In this document: positions 1 through 8,479 of the stretch, piece after piece
Layout: every line of letters begins with the position of its first letter
Numbering within the stretch: position 1 is the stretch's first letter
From: Cyanobacteria bacterium OH_CBrB_359
GTDB taxonomy: Bacteria; Cyanobacteriota; Vampirovibrionia; Gastranaerophilales; Gastranaerophilaceae
Length of the DNA stretch: 64,000 nucleotides
NCBI GenBank assembly: GCA_023433065.1
Contig: JAEZET010000006.1
Location: 1 to 64,000 of the forward strand
Reading direction: 5' to 3'
The notes under the pieces: model-generated
The model's database searches: none
What the model was told of the DNA's origin: nothing
The model's input: only the letters and a program-made list of their open reading frames with translations
Translations under genes and position numbers: made by a program

Positions 1-220
1 ACTGAGCTACGATCCCAAATGTTATTCAATTTTCAAGTTTTGTCTCAGTTGTTTAGAGTGTTTTAATCTAAACTTCGCAAGCTATCTGCTTGCTGGGCCA
101 ACTGAGCTACGATCCCAAATGTTATTCGATTTTCAAGTTTTGTCTCAGTTGTTTAGAGTGTTTTAATCTAAACTTCGCAAGCTATCTGCTTGCTGGGTCA
201 ACTGAGCCACGACCCCAAAT
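1..220 (-). repeat. Tandem 100-bp repeats with tRNA 5'-half-like ends
   Basis: Two complete copies (1-100, 101-200) and the first 20 bp of a third (201-220) repeat with a period of exactly 100 bp; copies 1 and 2 differ at only two positions (28/128 and 98/198). Read on the minus strand, each unit begins like a tRNA (GGGRTCGTRGCTCAGTTG, acceptor plus D-stem), but no matching 3' acceptor follows. CTCAGTT pairs with AACTGAG about 50 nt later and encloses two perfect hairpins, GCAAGC/GCTTGC and GTTTAGA/TCTAAAC, so each unit folds as a three-way junction. A segment like TTGAAAATTGAATAACA resembles rRNA spacer/leader sequence (from memory). The array runs off the left edge, so it may be the leader of a tRNA or rRNA operon outside the window. 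Confidence 0.85.
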
Positions 221-232
221 TAGACTAGGACA

Positions 233-261
233 ATTATAAACTAAGCAAAAAAATTTTGCAA
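233..261 (-). promoter_or_regulatory. Strong sigma-70 promoter driving the repeat array
   Basis: On the minus strand, TTGCAA (256-261) and TATAAT (233-238) are separated by exactly 17 bp. Transcription would start near 226-228, only a few bases before the first tRNA-like element at 220. Together with the repeat structure this argues that the array is transcribed leftward. Confidence 0.65.
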
Positions 262-312
262 TATAACTATTTGGAGCCTGTTTTTATTAGCATAATTAAT
301 ATTTTTAAAGCA

Positions 313-340
313 TTTACTATTAACCTTTTTAAAATATAAT
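313..340 (+). promoter_or_regulatory. Probable glyS promoter
   Basis: TTTACT (313-318), a 16-bp spacer and TATAAT (335-340) lie 35 bp upstream of the glyS start. The interval 262-312 shows nothing else. Confidence 0.5.
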
Positions 341-374
341 TGTTTTATAAGAGATTTTGTTTTAAGAGGCGATT

Positions 375-2402
375 ATGAACAAATACCTGCTGGAAATAGG
401 AACGGAAGAACTCCCCTACAAGTTTATCCCTTGTGCAATTGAACAGTTAAAAGAAGAGATTAAAAAACATCTTGAAGAAAACAAAATAACATTCTCCGAG
501 ATTAAAACCTATGCAACTCCAAGAAGATTGGCATTAATAATTGAAAATTTGCCCGTAAAACAAGAGGATTCGGAAAAAATCCTTAAAGGACCAATCTCGA
601 CAATTGCTTATGATGAAAAAGGTGAATTAACCAAAGCAGCGCTCGGATTTGCCGCAAAAAACAACGTAAATCCCAAAGACCTGTTTAAAGAAAATAACTA
701 CCTTTGGGCAAAAGTTTCCCAAAGAGGTAAAGAAACAAAAGAAGTCCTAAAACAAATAATCCCTCAAATAGTTTTAAGTCTTAAAGGCTCTCATTTTATG
801 AGATGGGGGGATTTGGAAGTAAAATTTCAACGTCCGATAAGATGGATTGTATCTTTATTTAATGATGAAATCGTCGAAATTGAAATTGCAAATGTAAAAT
901 CATCAAACATTTCAAGGGGACACCGCTTCAGCACAAGTAAAATAAAAATTTCTAATCCTGATGAATACGAAAGTAAATTATATCAGGCAAAAGTAATAGC
1001 AGATGCCGATAAAAGAAAAAAGACAATAAAAGAATCCGCCTTAAAAACAGCAGAAGCAATTAACGCCCAAATAAAAATTGATGAAAATCTTTTGGATGAA
1101 GTAACATATCTTACTGAATGGCCTGTTGCACTTCTTTGCAATTTTGAAGAAAAATATCTTCAAATTCCTGAAAAAGTTATTGTAACTGTTATGGCAACAC
1201 ATCAGAGATATTTCCCCGTTTACAAGAACGAAAAATTATTAAATAAATTTATTACAATTACAAACTATATTGCAGACACTTTTGATAATATTAAAGCAGG
1301 TAATGAAAGAGTAGTAAAAGCAAGACTTGAAGATGCATCATTCTTTGTCAAGGAAGATACTAAAAAACCGTTAATAGAATACCTTGAGGATTTAAAAGGA
1401 ATAACTTTCCAAAAGGGTCTAGGTTCAATGTTTGATAAGACACAAAGAATTATTGAACTTTCAAAATATATTTCAAAAGAGCTTTCTGTAGAATCATCAT
1501 ATATCGAAAGAACTGCTCTGCTTGCAAAAACAGACCTTGCAACGTCTTTGGTATTTGAATTCACAGAATTACAAGGATTTATAGGAAGCGATTATGCACT
1601 TCTTTCCAATGAAAGCCCTATAACAGCATTGGGAATAAAAGAACACTACTTCCCATTAAATGCTGATTCTGAAACTGCCTCAGGTATTGAAGGGCAGATA
1701 GTGGGTATAGCTGACAAAATCGATACTATATGCGCAATTTTTGCGGAGGGCAAAAAAGTAACAGGCTCCCAAGATCCTCTAGGAGTAAGAAGAGCAACTC
1801 TGGGTATCCTCAAGACTATTATTTCAAAAGATTTAAATCTTGATATATCAAAATTAATTAAAAAATCGATTGAAATTTTACCTTTGAATATTGAAAATAA
1901 AGAAAAATTATATAAAGACATTAAAGAATTCTTTGAACAAAGACTTATAATATTTTATTCCGATAAATATTCTCATGATGTCATTGAAGCTTGTATAAGC
2001 AATAAAAATATCCTCTCTGATCTTAAAGATTTTAATGAGAGATTAGAAATCGTTAAAAATCTTGTTCAAGGACCAGAATATGACAAATTCCACGAAGCAA
2101 TTAACAGAATAATAAGGTTAATCAAAAATGATAGCCCATGTCAATTGCCCGACAATTCATTATTTAATAACCCTTTTGAAAGTGCTCTTTGGAGTTGCGT
2201 AAGTAATATCCAACCTGATAAACTGAATTATATAGAACTAAAAACAGAATTAATAAACTCAGTGGATGCCATAACCGACTTTTTCGATAAAGTCCTCGTT
2301 ATGGATAAAAATGAAAAAATCAAACAAAATAGAATAAATCTTCTTTCCTGTACTAAAGAAAAGTTTGATAAAATTGCTGATTTTAGCAAAATAGTTCACT
2401 AA
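375..2402 (+). CDS. glyS: Glycyl-tRNA synthetase, beta subunit
   Basis: Beta chain of the bacterial alpha2-beta2 glycyl-tRNA synthetase, which charges tRNA-Gly in the cytoplasm. The N-terminus MNKYLLEIGTEELP is the family signature and the 675-aa length is close to the usual ~690. The central part carries the HD-like region and the C-terminal part the anticodon-binding region expected of the family. The ATG follows an AAGAGG ribosome binding site. The alpha subunit gene glyQ is not adjacent on either side, so it must lie elsewhere or left of the window. Single gene with its own promoter, and a weak hairpin follows. Confidence 0.95.
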   Translation: MNKYLLEIGTEELPYKFIPCAIEQLKEEIKKHLEENKITFSEIKTYATPRRLALIIENLPVKQEDSEKILKGPISTIAYDEKGELTKAALGFAAKNNVNPKDLFKENNYLWAKVSQRGKETKEVLKQIIPQIVLSLKGSHFMRWGDLEVKFQRPIRWIVSLFNDEIVEIEIANVKSSNISRGHRFSTSKIKISNPDEYESKLYQAKVIADADKRKKTIKESALKTAEAINAQIKIDENLLDEVTYLTEWPVALLCNFEEKYLQIPEKVIVTVMATHQRYFPVYKNEKLLNKFITITNYIADTFDNIKAGNERVVKARLEDASFFVKEDTKKPLIEYLEDLKGITFQKGLGSMFDKTQRIIELSKYISKELSVESSYIERTALLAKTDLATSLVFEFTELQGFIGSDYALLSNESPITALGIKEHYFPLNADSETASGIEGQIVGIADKIDTICAIFAEGKKVTGSQDPLGVRRATLGILKTIISKDLNLDISKLIKKSIEILPLNIENKEKLYKDIKEFFEQRLIIFYSDKYSHDVIEACISNKNILSDLKDFNERLEIVKNLVQGPEYDKFHEAINRIIRLIKNDSPCQLPDNSLFNNPFESALWSCVSNIQPDKLNYIELKTELINSVDAITDFFDKVLVMDKNEKIKQNRINLLSCTKEKFDKIADFSKIVH

Positions 2403-2428
2403 TTTTTCCTTGCCACATACAATTTGTG

Positions 2429-2450
2429 CCCCGAATCGGGGAACTTTTGT
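2429..2450 (+). terminator. Weak hairpin terminator after glyS
   Basis: CCCCG-AAT-CGGGG (2429-2441) is followed by AACTTTTG. The stem is short and the T-tract poor, so termination may be partial. Confidence 0.4.
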
Positions 2451-2476
2451 AACTATTGTAAACTATAAAGGTTAGA

Positions 2477-2761
2477 ATGGATAATTTCAAGTTAGTCATA
2501 ATATCTTTAATGATTTTATGTGCGATAGGCTTTAAAGACTCATTAGACAATAAAGCCATAATCAACGGACATGAAATCATAAGTTTTGATAAAAACTACG
2601 AAAAACTCTTCAGTTATGACAACATTAATAAATATAATTTTTTTAAAATTAAAAATAGCCTTGATAAAAAACTGATAATTGATCCCAATCAAGAGAAAAA
2701 TGACTTTATAATTTGTTTTGCTAAAAAAAAGAGTAAAATATCAAATATATCAAGCCATTAA
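2477..2761 (+). CDS. Small hypothetical protein with N-terminal hydrophobic segment
   Basis: A 94-aa lysine- and asparagine-rich protein that I do not recognise. Residues 5-18 (LVIISLMILCAIGF) are hydrophobic and could be a signal peptide or membrane anchor; Cys16 sits inside this stretch without a convincing lipobox. The rest is polar and ends in a basic KKKSK patch. An AAAGG ribosome binding site lies about 5 bp before the ATG. It sits alone between the glyS hairpin and the convergent ZIP transporter gene. Coding status is likely from the good start signal and the tight fit between neighbours, but function is unknown. Confidence 0.55.
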   Translation: MDNFKLVIISLMILCAIGFKDSLDNKAIINGHEIISFDKNYEKLFSYDNINKYNFFKIKNSLDKKLIIDPNQEKNDFIICFAKKKSKISNISSH

Positions 2762-2768
2762 ATCGAGT

Positions 2769-3581
2769 TTAAAACATAAGCAGGCTTAAACTTATAAAAG
2801 CCATGCCGGAAATAATCCCTAGCATTACATGGTGATTGTCCCCATACTCCCTTGCAAGCGGCAAAAGAGTATCGAGAGAAATGTATACCATAATTCCGGC
2901 AACTGCGCCAAACATTATGCCTATTACTGTTTGAGAGAAAAGTACTTGTGCAAAGACTAAACCTATTAAAGCTCCAATCGGACCTGCTAAAGCTGCAATA
3001 AAAGAATAAAATATTGCAATCCGTTTTTTACCTGTTGAATGGTATACAGGTAAAGCAATAGCAATACCCTCGGGCAGATTATGAATAGCGATTGCTATTG
3101 CAAATGGAATCCCAAGCTTCAAATCAGAACTTGCAACAAGAAACGTAGCCAATCCTTCAGGAAATCTGTGAATAGAAATTGCGATAGCCGTCAAAATTCC
3201 CGCTCTTTGAACTTTCGGATCAGCAGGTGGCTTATCCCGATAGTCAGGCTGCATTAAGGAAGTTCCTATATGGGCAGGCAGGAAAAAATCAACTAAACAA
3301 GCTACTGCAATGCCTGCAAAAAAAGATAAAAACGTAGCCAGTTGAGCCGTTTGAGGAAAAGAAATCTGTAAAAAATCCTTTGACTCTTGCATAATTGCAT
3401 ATAGGGCAATAAAAATCATGACTCCTGCTGAAAAACCAAGTCCCACAGACAACGCATGCAAATTATCCTTTTTAATAAAAAAAGTTAATCCGCCGCCAAG
3501 AACAGTCGCCATTCCGGCTAATGCAGTTATAAGAAAAGCAACTAAATAATTATGCTCCACTTGTACTCCAATAATTTTCAA
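2769..3581 (-). CDS. zupT: ZIP family metal transporter (ZupT-like)
   Basis: Inner-membrane permease of the ZIP family, GufA/ZupT branch, importing zinc and possibly iron or manganese. The protein has 270 aa with about eight hydrophobic helices. The two metal-binding helices are clear: HRFPEG at 138-143 and HNLPEG at 167-172, both diagnostic of the family. The start overlaps the upstream HEAT-like gene by 32 bp, so the two are translationally coupled and co-transcribed. No Fur- or Zur-like box was recognised. Substrate preference cannot be told from sequence alone. Confidence 0.9.
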   Translation of the reverse strand: MKIIGVQVEHNYLVAFLITALAGMATVLGGGLTFFIKKDNLHALSVGLGFSAGVMIFIALYAIMQESKDFLQISFPQTAQLATFLSFFAGIAVACLVDFFLPAHIGTSLMQPDYRDKPPADPKVQRAGILTAIAISIHRFPEGLATFLVASSDLKLGIPFAIAIAIHNLPEGIAIALPVYHSTGKKRIAIFYSFIAALAGPIGALIGLVFAQVLFSQTVIGIMFGAVAGIMVYISLDTLLPLAREYGDNHHVMLGIISGMAFISLSLLMF

Positions 3582-4791
3582 TAATAGCTTTAATATTTAC
3601 ATCTTTCAGATTATTAAGAATGCTATCTTTGTCTAATTCAGATAGTTTGTTTAATTCTCTCAATGTTGAAACAGCCTCACAAACGATAATTTCATTTTCA
3701 TTTTCAAGAAGTTTTTTCACTGCAGAAAAAGCAGATGTAATCTTATATTCTTTAACCACATCAAGAGCCGCTAAAATCCTATGGTTACAATGTTCAAGTT
3801 CTTTCAATACTGATTGTTTCTGTTCAATCCAAAAATCTTGCGGTTGTTTTTCAAGCAAAGCAAGTATTTCCTGAAGTTCCTGTTTTGTATTTTTATCTTC
3901 ATCGAAAATATATTCATCGTTAGAACAAAGCATTTTTATTTTAGCCAATGCTTTTAAAAGTATCTGCGAAATCTTGCTTTGATAATGATTTGGAGTTTTA
4001 TTAATCTCTATCAACTCATTCAAAAGTTCAAAAAGCTCAAACTGAAAAACTTGAGACAAAGGTAAAATCTCGCCAAGACCTGATAAAATATTATCAATAG
4101 TTATTAAGACATATTTTCTATAGTCAGTATTTATAAGCGATACAAGACTTACAATATAAGGAATTTCGCCTGCGATATTCTCAGGCATTGAAGACGACAT
4201 TAAAGCTTCAAATATTTTTTCTAAAGGATGATTCTGAGCATATGCCGCAAAGAATTTTACCGCTCTGAGTTTATCAAAGTCATCATCGCTTTCAAGCTCT
4301 TTTAGGGCATTATCATATGATTTTGAATCATGCATTTTCCCAAGTGCCTGTGCACAGTTGTAGCTTAAAGACTCCCAATCAGAAGAAAGATTCTTTGTTA
4401 ATGCATCAACTGCAACCGTATCGGGGATATAAGAAAAATATTTTGCCGCATAAGTTTTCTGAGCCAAAGAACCGTTTTCCAGAAATTCAAAAATTTCATC
4501 CGTAAGATTTTCGTCCGCATACTTTGCAAGCAAAGATGCAAATAAGTCATCAAATTCGGGAGAATAATAATCAAAAAAACTTAATAAGTTTTTATAATTT
4601 TTATTATTAACAACCGTTTCAATTCGTTTACGCAAATTATTTTTTATAAAGTCAAATAAAAAATCGACTTTTCCAACCAACAGCTTAAACATCTCAACAT
4701 CTGAGTTATTAATCATATGTGAAGCAGCTGCAATTGCTTTATTCTCATCTTTGGCAGTTATATCATTTAAATATTTTTCTATAAGGCTCAT
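3550..4791 (-). CDS. HEAT-repeat-like helical protein
   Basis: A 413-aa, entirely alpha-helical-looking protein with repeated ~30-residue segments containing paired amphipathic helices, for example around residues 95-200 (AAKYFSYIPD, CAQALGKMHD, AVKFFAAYAQ). This resembles a HEAT/Armadillo solenoid, which usually mediates protein-protein contacts. No signal peptide or enzyme motif is seen. It is the first gene of a two-gene unit with the ZIP transporter and overlaps it by 32 bp, so it could be a partner or regulator of metal uptake, but that is inference from position. It has no Shine-Dalgarno sequence: its -10 box lies six bases before the ATG, so the mRNA is probably leaderless. Confidence 0.7.
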   Translation of the reverse strand: MSLIEKYLNDITAKDENKAIAAASHMINNSDVEMFKLLVGKVDFLFDFIKNNLRKRIETVVNNKNYKNLLSFFDYYSPEFDDLFASLLAKYADENLTDEIFEFLENGSLAQKTYAAKYFSYIPDTVAVDALTKNLSSDWESLSYNCAQALGKMHDSKSYDNALKELESDDDFDKLRAVKFFAAYAQNHPLEKIFEALMSSSMPENIAGEIPYIVSLVSLINTDYRKYVLITIDNILSGLGEILPLSQVFQFELFELLNELIEINKTPNHYQSKISQILLKALAKIKMLCSNDEYIFDEDKNTKQELQEILALLEKQPQDFWIEQKQSVLKELEHCNHRILAALDVVKEYKITSAFSAVKKLLENENEIIVCEAVSTLRELNKLSELDKDSILNNLKDVNIKAIIENYWSTSGA

Positions 4792-4797
4792 TTCGTT

Positions 4798-4803
4798 ATT
4801 ATA
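4798..4803 (-). promoter_or_regulatory. -10 box of a probable leaderless promoter
   Basis: TATAAT on the minus strand, then AACGAA (six bases), then the ATG of the HEAT-like gene at 4791. No ribosome binding site fits in between. The -35 region is poor. Confidence 0.5.
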
Positions 4804-4870
4804 GAATACAAGTTTTCAAAATAAAAGCACTTTAAGATTTAATTTATATATTTAATCAAATTTATATCAA

Positions 4871-5398
4871 TTAAGACTGATAACGACCTGTAATAATATA
4901 ATCAAAAAGTTTTTTAACAGGCGAACGTCTTCTTCTTGCTTCTTCTGCCTCTTTCTGATGTACAAGAAGCTCGCTGCCTACAGCATCATAGAGGAATTTT
5001 ACTGCATCTTGGCTTTTTTCTTCCAGAGAATTATATTCATCCCTCATAGCCTGAAGCTCTGAATTGTCAAGGAATTTACCTCCGCAGGAGTAACATTCAT
5101 CAATCTGAAACTTCCTCTTAACGCTTGCAAAATTTTTAACCATTTTAGCACCGCAAGAAGGGCATATCCTTAATTCTGACTGATTAACAGGTTTAAACTT
5201 TTTCCCTTCAAGAGAATCCAGTATTAAAGAAATGTCTTCTTCTTTTTCGTCAAAATGCTCTATTTCTCTGTTATCAAAATATATGCCGCCGCATCCGTCC
5301 AGGCATATATCAAGATTTATACCTTCATCTTTAGCAAAAACCTTTGCCATTTTACTGCCGCAAGCAGGACATATTAAATCATTTTTTGTATCAGTCAT
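4871..5398 (-). CDS. Zinc-finger protein with two TFIIB-type ribbons
   Basis: A 175-aa protein with two copies of the zf-TFIIB-like ribbon. The first (residues ~10-50) has CPACGSKM, then CLDGCGGIYFD; the second (residues ~78-115) has CPSCGAKM, then CYSCGGKFLD. Each provides four metal-binding cysteines and the typical aromatic-Asp turn followed by an acidic helix (REIEHF, SELQAM). The C-terminus is basic (RRRRSPVKK). Proteins of this type are common, of unproven function, and are presumed to bind zinc and perhaps nucleic acid or protein. A GGGGGC ribosome binding site precedes the ATG. It is monocistronic. Confidence 0.75.
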   Translation of the reverse strand: MTDTKNDLICPACGSKMAKVFAKDEGINLDICLDGCGGIYFDNREIEHFDEKEEDISLILDSLEGKKFKPVNQSELRICPSCGAKMVKNFASVKRKFQIDECYSCGGKFLDNSELQAMRDEYNSLEEKSQDAVKFLYDAVGSELLVHQKEAEEARRRRSPVKKLFDYIITGRYQS

Positions 5399-5504
5399 AA
5401 CGCCCCCTGAATCTTAATAAAATAATAGTAATTATCTAAAAGGGTGTCAAGAAAAATTCCCAAAAAATAAGTTTAAATAATTATTTGAAGAAAGCACAAA
5501 AAAA

Positions 5505-5578
5505 TAGCACAGGTCAGATTCGAACTGACGACCTCACGGGTATGAGCCGTACGCTCTCACCAGCTGAGCTACTGTGCC
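5505..5578 (-). tRNA. tRNA-Met (CAT), elongator type
   Basis: A complete cloverleaf of 74 nt: acceptor GGCACAG/CTGTGCT with a G1-U72 wobble, D-arm GCTC/GAGC, anticodon loop CTCATAC, T-arm GTCAG-TTCGAAT-CTGAC, discriminator A. The anticodon is CAT. It lacks the three stacked G-C pairs of initiator tRNA at the right place and the 1-72 pair is not the unpaired initiator type, so elongator Met is likelier; a lysidine-modified Ile2 tRNA cannot be fully excluded. No CCA is encoded (TTT follows), so the cca product is required. The rest of 5399-5706 is AT-rich spacer. Confidence 0.9.
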
Positions 5579-5706
5579 ATGTATTCAATTATTAACCGAA
5601 TAATAAAAAAATTCAAGCTTTTTATTCACTTAGAGGACAATTTTCCTGCCCGAATAATTTAGAGTATAATGTTAGCTACAGCACAAGGGGGAATTTTATA
5701 ATTATT

Positions 5707-8322
5707 ATGAAAAAACTTTTTATAACATTAGCAATCATATTTATCGGGCTTTCAAGTTCTGCTCAGGACTTTTCAATATTTAAATTAAACGACGGCCAAA
5801 CGGTAATAATAAAAGAAGTAAGAGAAAATCCGATAGTTATCATTGATACATGGATTAAAACCGGTTCAATAAATGAAACCGACCAAAATACAGGAGTGGC
5901 GCATTTCCTTGAACATTTATTTTTTAAAGGTACAGAAAAGCATCCGGCATCCGAATTTGATAGAATTTTAGAATCAAAAGGTGCCGTGACAAATGCTGCA
6001 ACAAGTAAAGACTATACCCACTATTATATAGAAATTCCATCAAAAGATTTTGATACAGCAATCGAGCTCCATGCAGACATGTTATTAAATCCCTTGATAC
6101 CAAGGAAAGAACTTGAAAAAGAAAGGAAAGTGGTTCTTGAAGAAATTTCAAAAAATAATGATGATCCCTCTACCACTTTATACAAACAATTAAATTCTAC
6201 TTTATATAAAGAACATCCTTATAAAAGAGAAGTTATAGGCAAAAAAGAAGTTATAGAAACAATTCCAAGAGAAAAAATACTCGAATTTTATAACAAATGG
6301 TATACCCCACAGAATATGATAACAGTGATAGTCGGAGATGTACAAACAGACAAAGCTCTTGCTGCTGTTCAAAAACATTTCACTGTCAAAAACTGTACAG
6401 CCAAGGCTGCTAAAGTAAATTATAAAATGGACAAAAGACCCATCGGGCAGATCGAAATTTCAACCCCTCAAGATATCCAAACAGCATATATGATAATGGG
6501 GTTCAAAGGTTGTCAAAACCCATCCTGCAAAGATTCTTATACTCTTGATTTGCTATCTACAATTCTCGGAGACGGAAAATCCTCAAGATTATATAAGAAC
6601 CTGAAAGAAGAAAGGCAGCTTGTATATTCCGTAGAAGCAGGGCACTCTTCTTTAAAAGAAGATTCTTTGTTCTATGTATATTCAGATTATTCACAAGAAA
6701 ACACTGAAAAAGTTAAAGCAGAAGTGTTTAAAGAAATTAATAAATTAAAAACACAAAAAATAACCGATAATGAAATACAAAAAGCCAAGAACATAATCGA
6801 AAGAGATACTTTCTATTCAAGAGAGTCCATCTCCAATATAGCAAATGAAATCGGCTACTCCACTCTTCTTACGGACAATCCGAAATATTATATCGATTAT
6901 GTAAAAAATATAAATAAAGTTACGGCACAAGACCTTCAAAATGCAGCTATAAAATATCTTAATCCAAATGCCTGTGCAATCTCAATAATTGTGCCTAAAA
7001 ACCAAAAAATTACACAAAAAGAAGAAGTAAAAGAAAAGAAAAACTATCAGGCAAGTTTGATCTCACAAAACAAAACAATAAAAAAATACCTCATGCCAAA
7101 CAAATCTACTCTTTTAATCAACAAAAATGATTCTAATGATATAATTGCCGTCGATATTGAAATTAAGGGCGGGAATTTCACTGAAAGAACTCCTGGAACA
7201 GCAACAGTAACCGCGGAATCTTTATTAAAAGGAACAAAAAAATACCCTGAACAACTGTTCATTGAAACTCTTGAAGAAACAGGTATAAAAATATCTCCGC
7301 AAACAAAAACAGAAGTTTTCTCAATAGCACTCAAATTCACAAAAAAAGATATTGAACTTGCAATGGATTTACTGAATGAAATAGTTAACAATGCTACTTT
7401 GGACAGCTATAAAATAGAAAAAATTAAAACCGACAAGCTTAATTCAATAAAAAAAATGAAAGACAGCCCGCAAACTATTGCCTTTGAAGAATTTAAGACT
7501 GCAATGTGGGAAAATACTCCTTATGGAAATACAAGTAAAATACTTGAAAAAACAATCCCCAGAATTGAAAGAAAAGATGTTCTGGACTATTACAATAATC
7601 TATTTTCACCTGAAAACATGGTAATTTCTGTAAATGGTAACATTGATGAGCAAAAAATTATAAATTATTTCGGAGAAATATTTGAAAACAAAAAAAATGC
7701 AGGAAAAATTGATATAAGAGAATTTAAGCCTGATTTTATCAGACCTGAAACAAATAAAATAATTAAAACATCACAAGATACAGAAACCTCTTGGATTATA
7801 ATGGGCTGGATGACAGACGGGGTTTTAAACCAAAAAGACTGGGCGACTCTGCAGGTAATGGATTCAATCCTTGGCGGTGGAATGAGCTCAAGACTGTTTG
7901 CCGACCTCAGGGATAAACAAGGACTTGCCTATCAGATAGGTTCAACATACAGTTCAAATATCAATAAAGGAGCATTTGCGATTTATATTGGTACAAATCC
8001 AAAAACAGCATTATTTTCAAGAGATGAACTTCTAAGAGAAATCAACAGGCTCAAAAAAGAATTTATTTCTGAAAAAGAACTTTCAATGGCAAAAGATAAA
8101 CTTATAGGAAACTTTATCTTGTCACAAGAAACAAATATGGAAAAAGCTTCAACGGTAGGATGGCTCGAAATATCTTCTAGAGGCTACGACTTTATAGACA
8201 AATACCCGGAAATAATCCAATCCGTAAGCGCTCAAGATATAATAACAGTAGCAAACAAATATTTTTCATCACCGTATGTATTAAGTGTAATCGGACCTCA
8301 AAAAGATATACAAAATTTCTAA
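5707..8322 (+). CDS. Secreted M16 family zinc metallopeptidase, two-domain fusion
   Basis: An 871-aa pitrilysin-family protease. Residues 1-19 form a signal peptide ending in SSSAQ, so it acts in the periplasm or outside. The inverted zinc motif HFLEH is at residues 66-70, with the third ligand expected at the Glu pair near 145-146. The C-terminal half repeats the fold (for example GGGMSSRLFADLR) without a zinc motif, so active and inactive halves are fused in one chain as in processing-peptidase-like enzymes. In many bacteria the two halves are separate genes. It is monocistronic with a clear terminator and lies upstream of the flagellar operon without evident linkage to it. Confidence 0.9.
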   Translation: MKKLFITLAIIFIGLSSSAQDFSIFKLNDGQTVIIKEVRENPIVIIDTWIKTGSINETDQNTGVAHFLEHLFFKGTEKHPASEFDRILESKGAVTNAATSKDYTHYYIEIPSKDFDTAIELHADMLLNPLIPRKELEKERKVVLEEISKNNDDPSTTLYKQLNSTLYKEHPYKREVIGKKEVIETIPREKILEFYNKWYTPQNMITVIVGDVQTDKALAAVQKHFTVKNCTAKAAKVNYKMDKRPIGQIEISTPQDIQTAYMIMGFKGCQNPSCKDSYTLDLLSTILGDGKSSRLYKNLKEERQLVYSVEAGHSSLKEDSLFYVYSDYSQENTEKVKAEVFKEINKLKTQKITDNEIQKAKNIIERDTFYSRESISNIANEIGYSTLLTDNPKYYIDYVKNINKVTAQDLQNAAIKYLNPNACAISIIVPKNQKITQKEEVKEKKNYQASLISQNKTIKKYLMPNKSTLLINKNDSNDIIAVDIEIKGGNFTERTPGTATVTAESLLKGTKKYPEQLFIETLEETGIKISPQTKTEVFSIALKFTKKDIELAMDLLNEIVNNATLDSYKIEKIKTDKLNSIKKMKDSPQTIAFEEFKTAMWENTPYGNTSKILEKTIPRIERKDVLDYYNNLFSPENMVISVNGNIDEQKIINYFGEIFENKKNAGKIDIREFKPDFIRPETNKIIKTSQDTETSWIIMGWMTDGVLNQKDWATLQVMDSILGGGMSSRLFADLRDKQGLAYQIGSTYSSNINKGAFAIYIGTNPKTALFSRDELLREINRLKKEFISEKELSMAKDKLIGNFILSQETNMEKASTVGWLEISSRGYDFIDKYPEIIQSVSAQDIITVANKYFSSPYVLSVIGPQKDIQNF

Positions 8323-8342
8323 GAAACACATAAAATATAACT

Positions 8343-8375
8343 AAAGGCATTAACCATCTGGTCAATGCCTTTTTG
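8343..8375 (+). terminator. Intrinsic terminator after the M16 peptidase
   Basis: AAAGGCATT (8343-8351) pairs with AATGCCTTT (8364-8372), extended by ACC/GGT after one mismatch, and is followed by TTTG. It separates the protease gene from the flagellar operon. Confidence 0.8.
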
Positions 8376-8479
8376 TTTATTTCAATCAAAAGGTGGATGA
8401 TATCAATCCTCTATATATAGTAATTTATACATGAGGAAAAATATAAACTCAAAATGGTAAGAAACTTGGGGAAATAAAA

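Noticed and set aside
1..220. Calling complete tRNAs or a CRISPR array in the repeats
   Set aside because: No 3' acceptor half exists for a tRNA, and the 100-bp units are contiguous and nearly identical, with no repeat-spacer alternation.
1005..1012. GCCGATAA octamer inside glyS
   Set aside because: It encodes part of Asp-Ala-Asp-Lys, no TAAA lies 15 bp upstream and no gene starts downstream, so it is a coding coincidence.
1265..1921. Antisense reading frames inside glyS
   Set aside because: They mirror the glyS codons, lack ribosome binding sites and show no protein-family pattern. The same applies to antisense frames within M16, hydA/hydB, purA, fusA, deoA and aroF.
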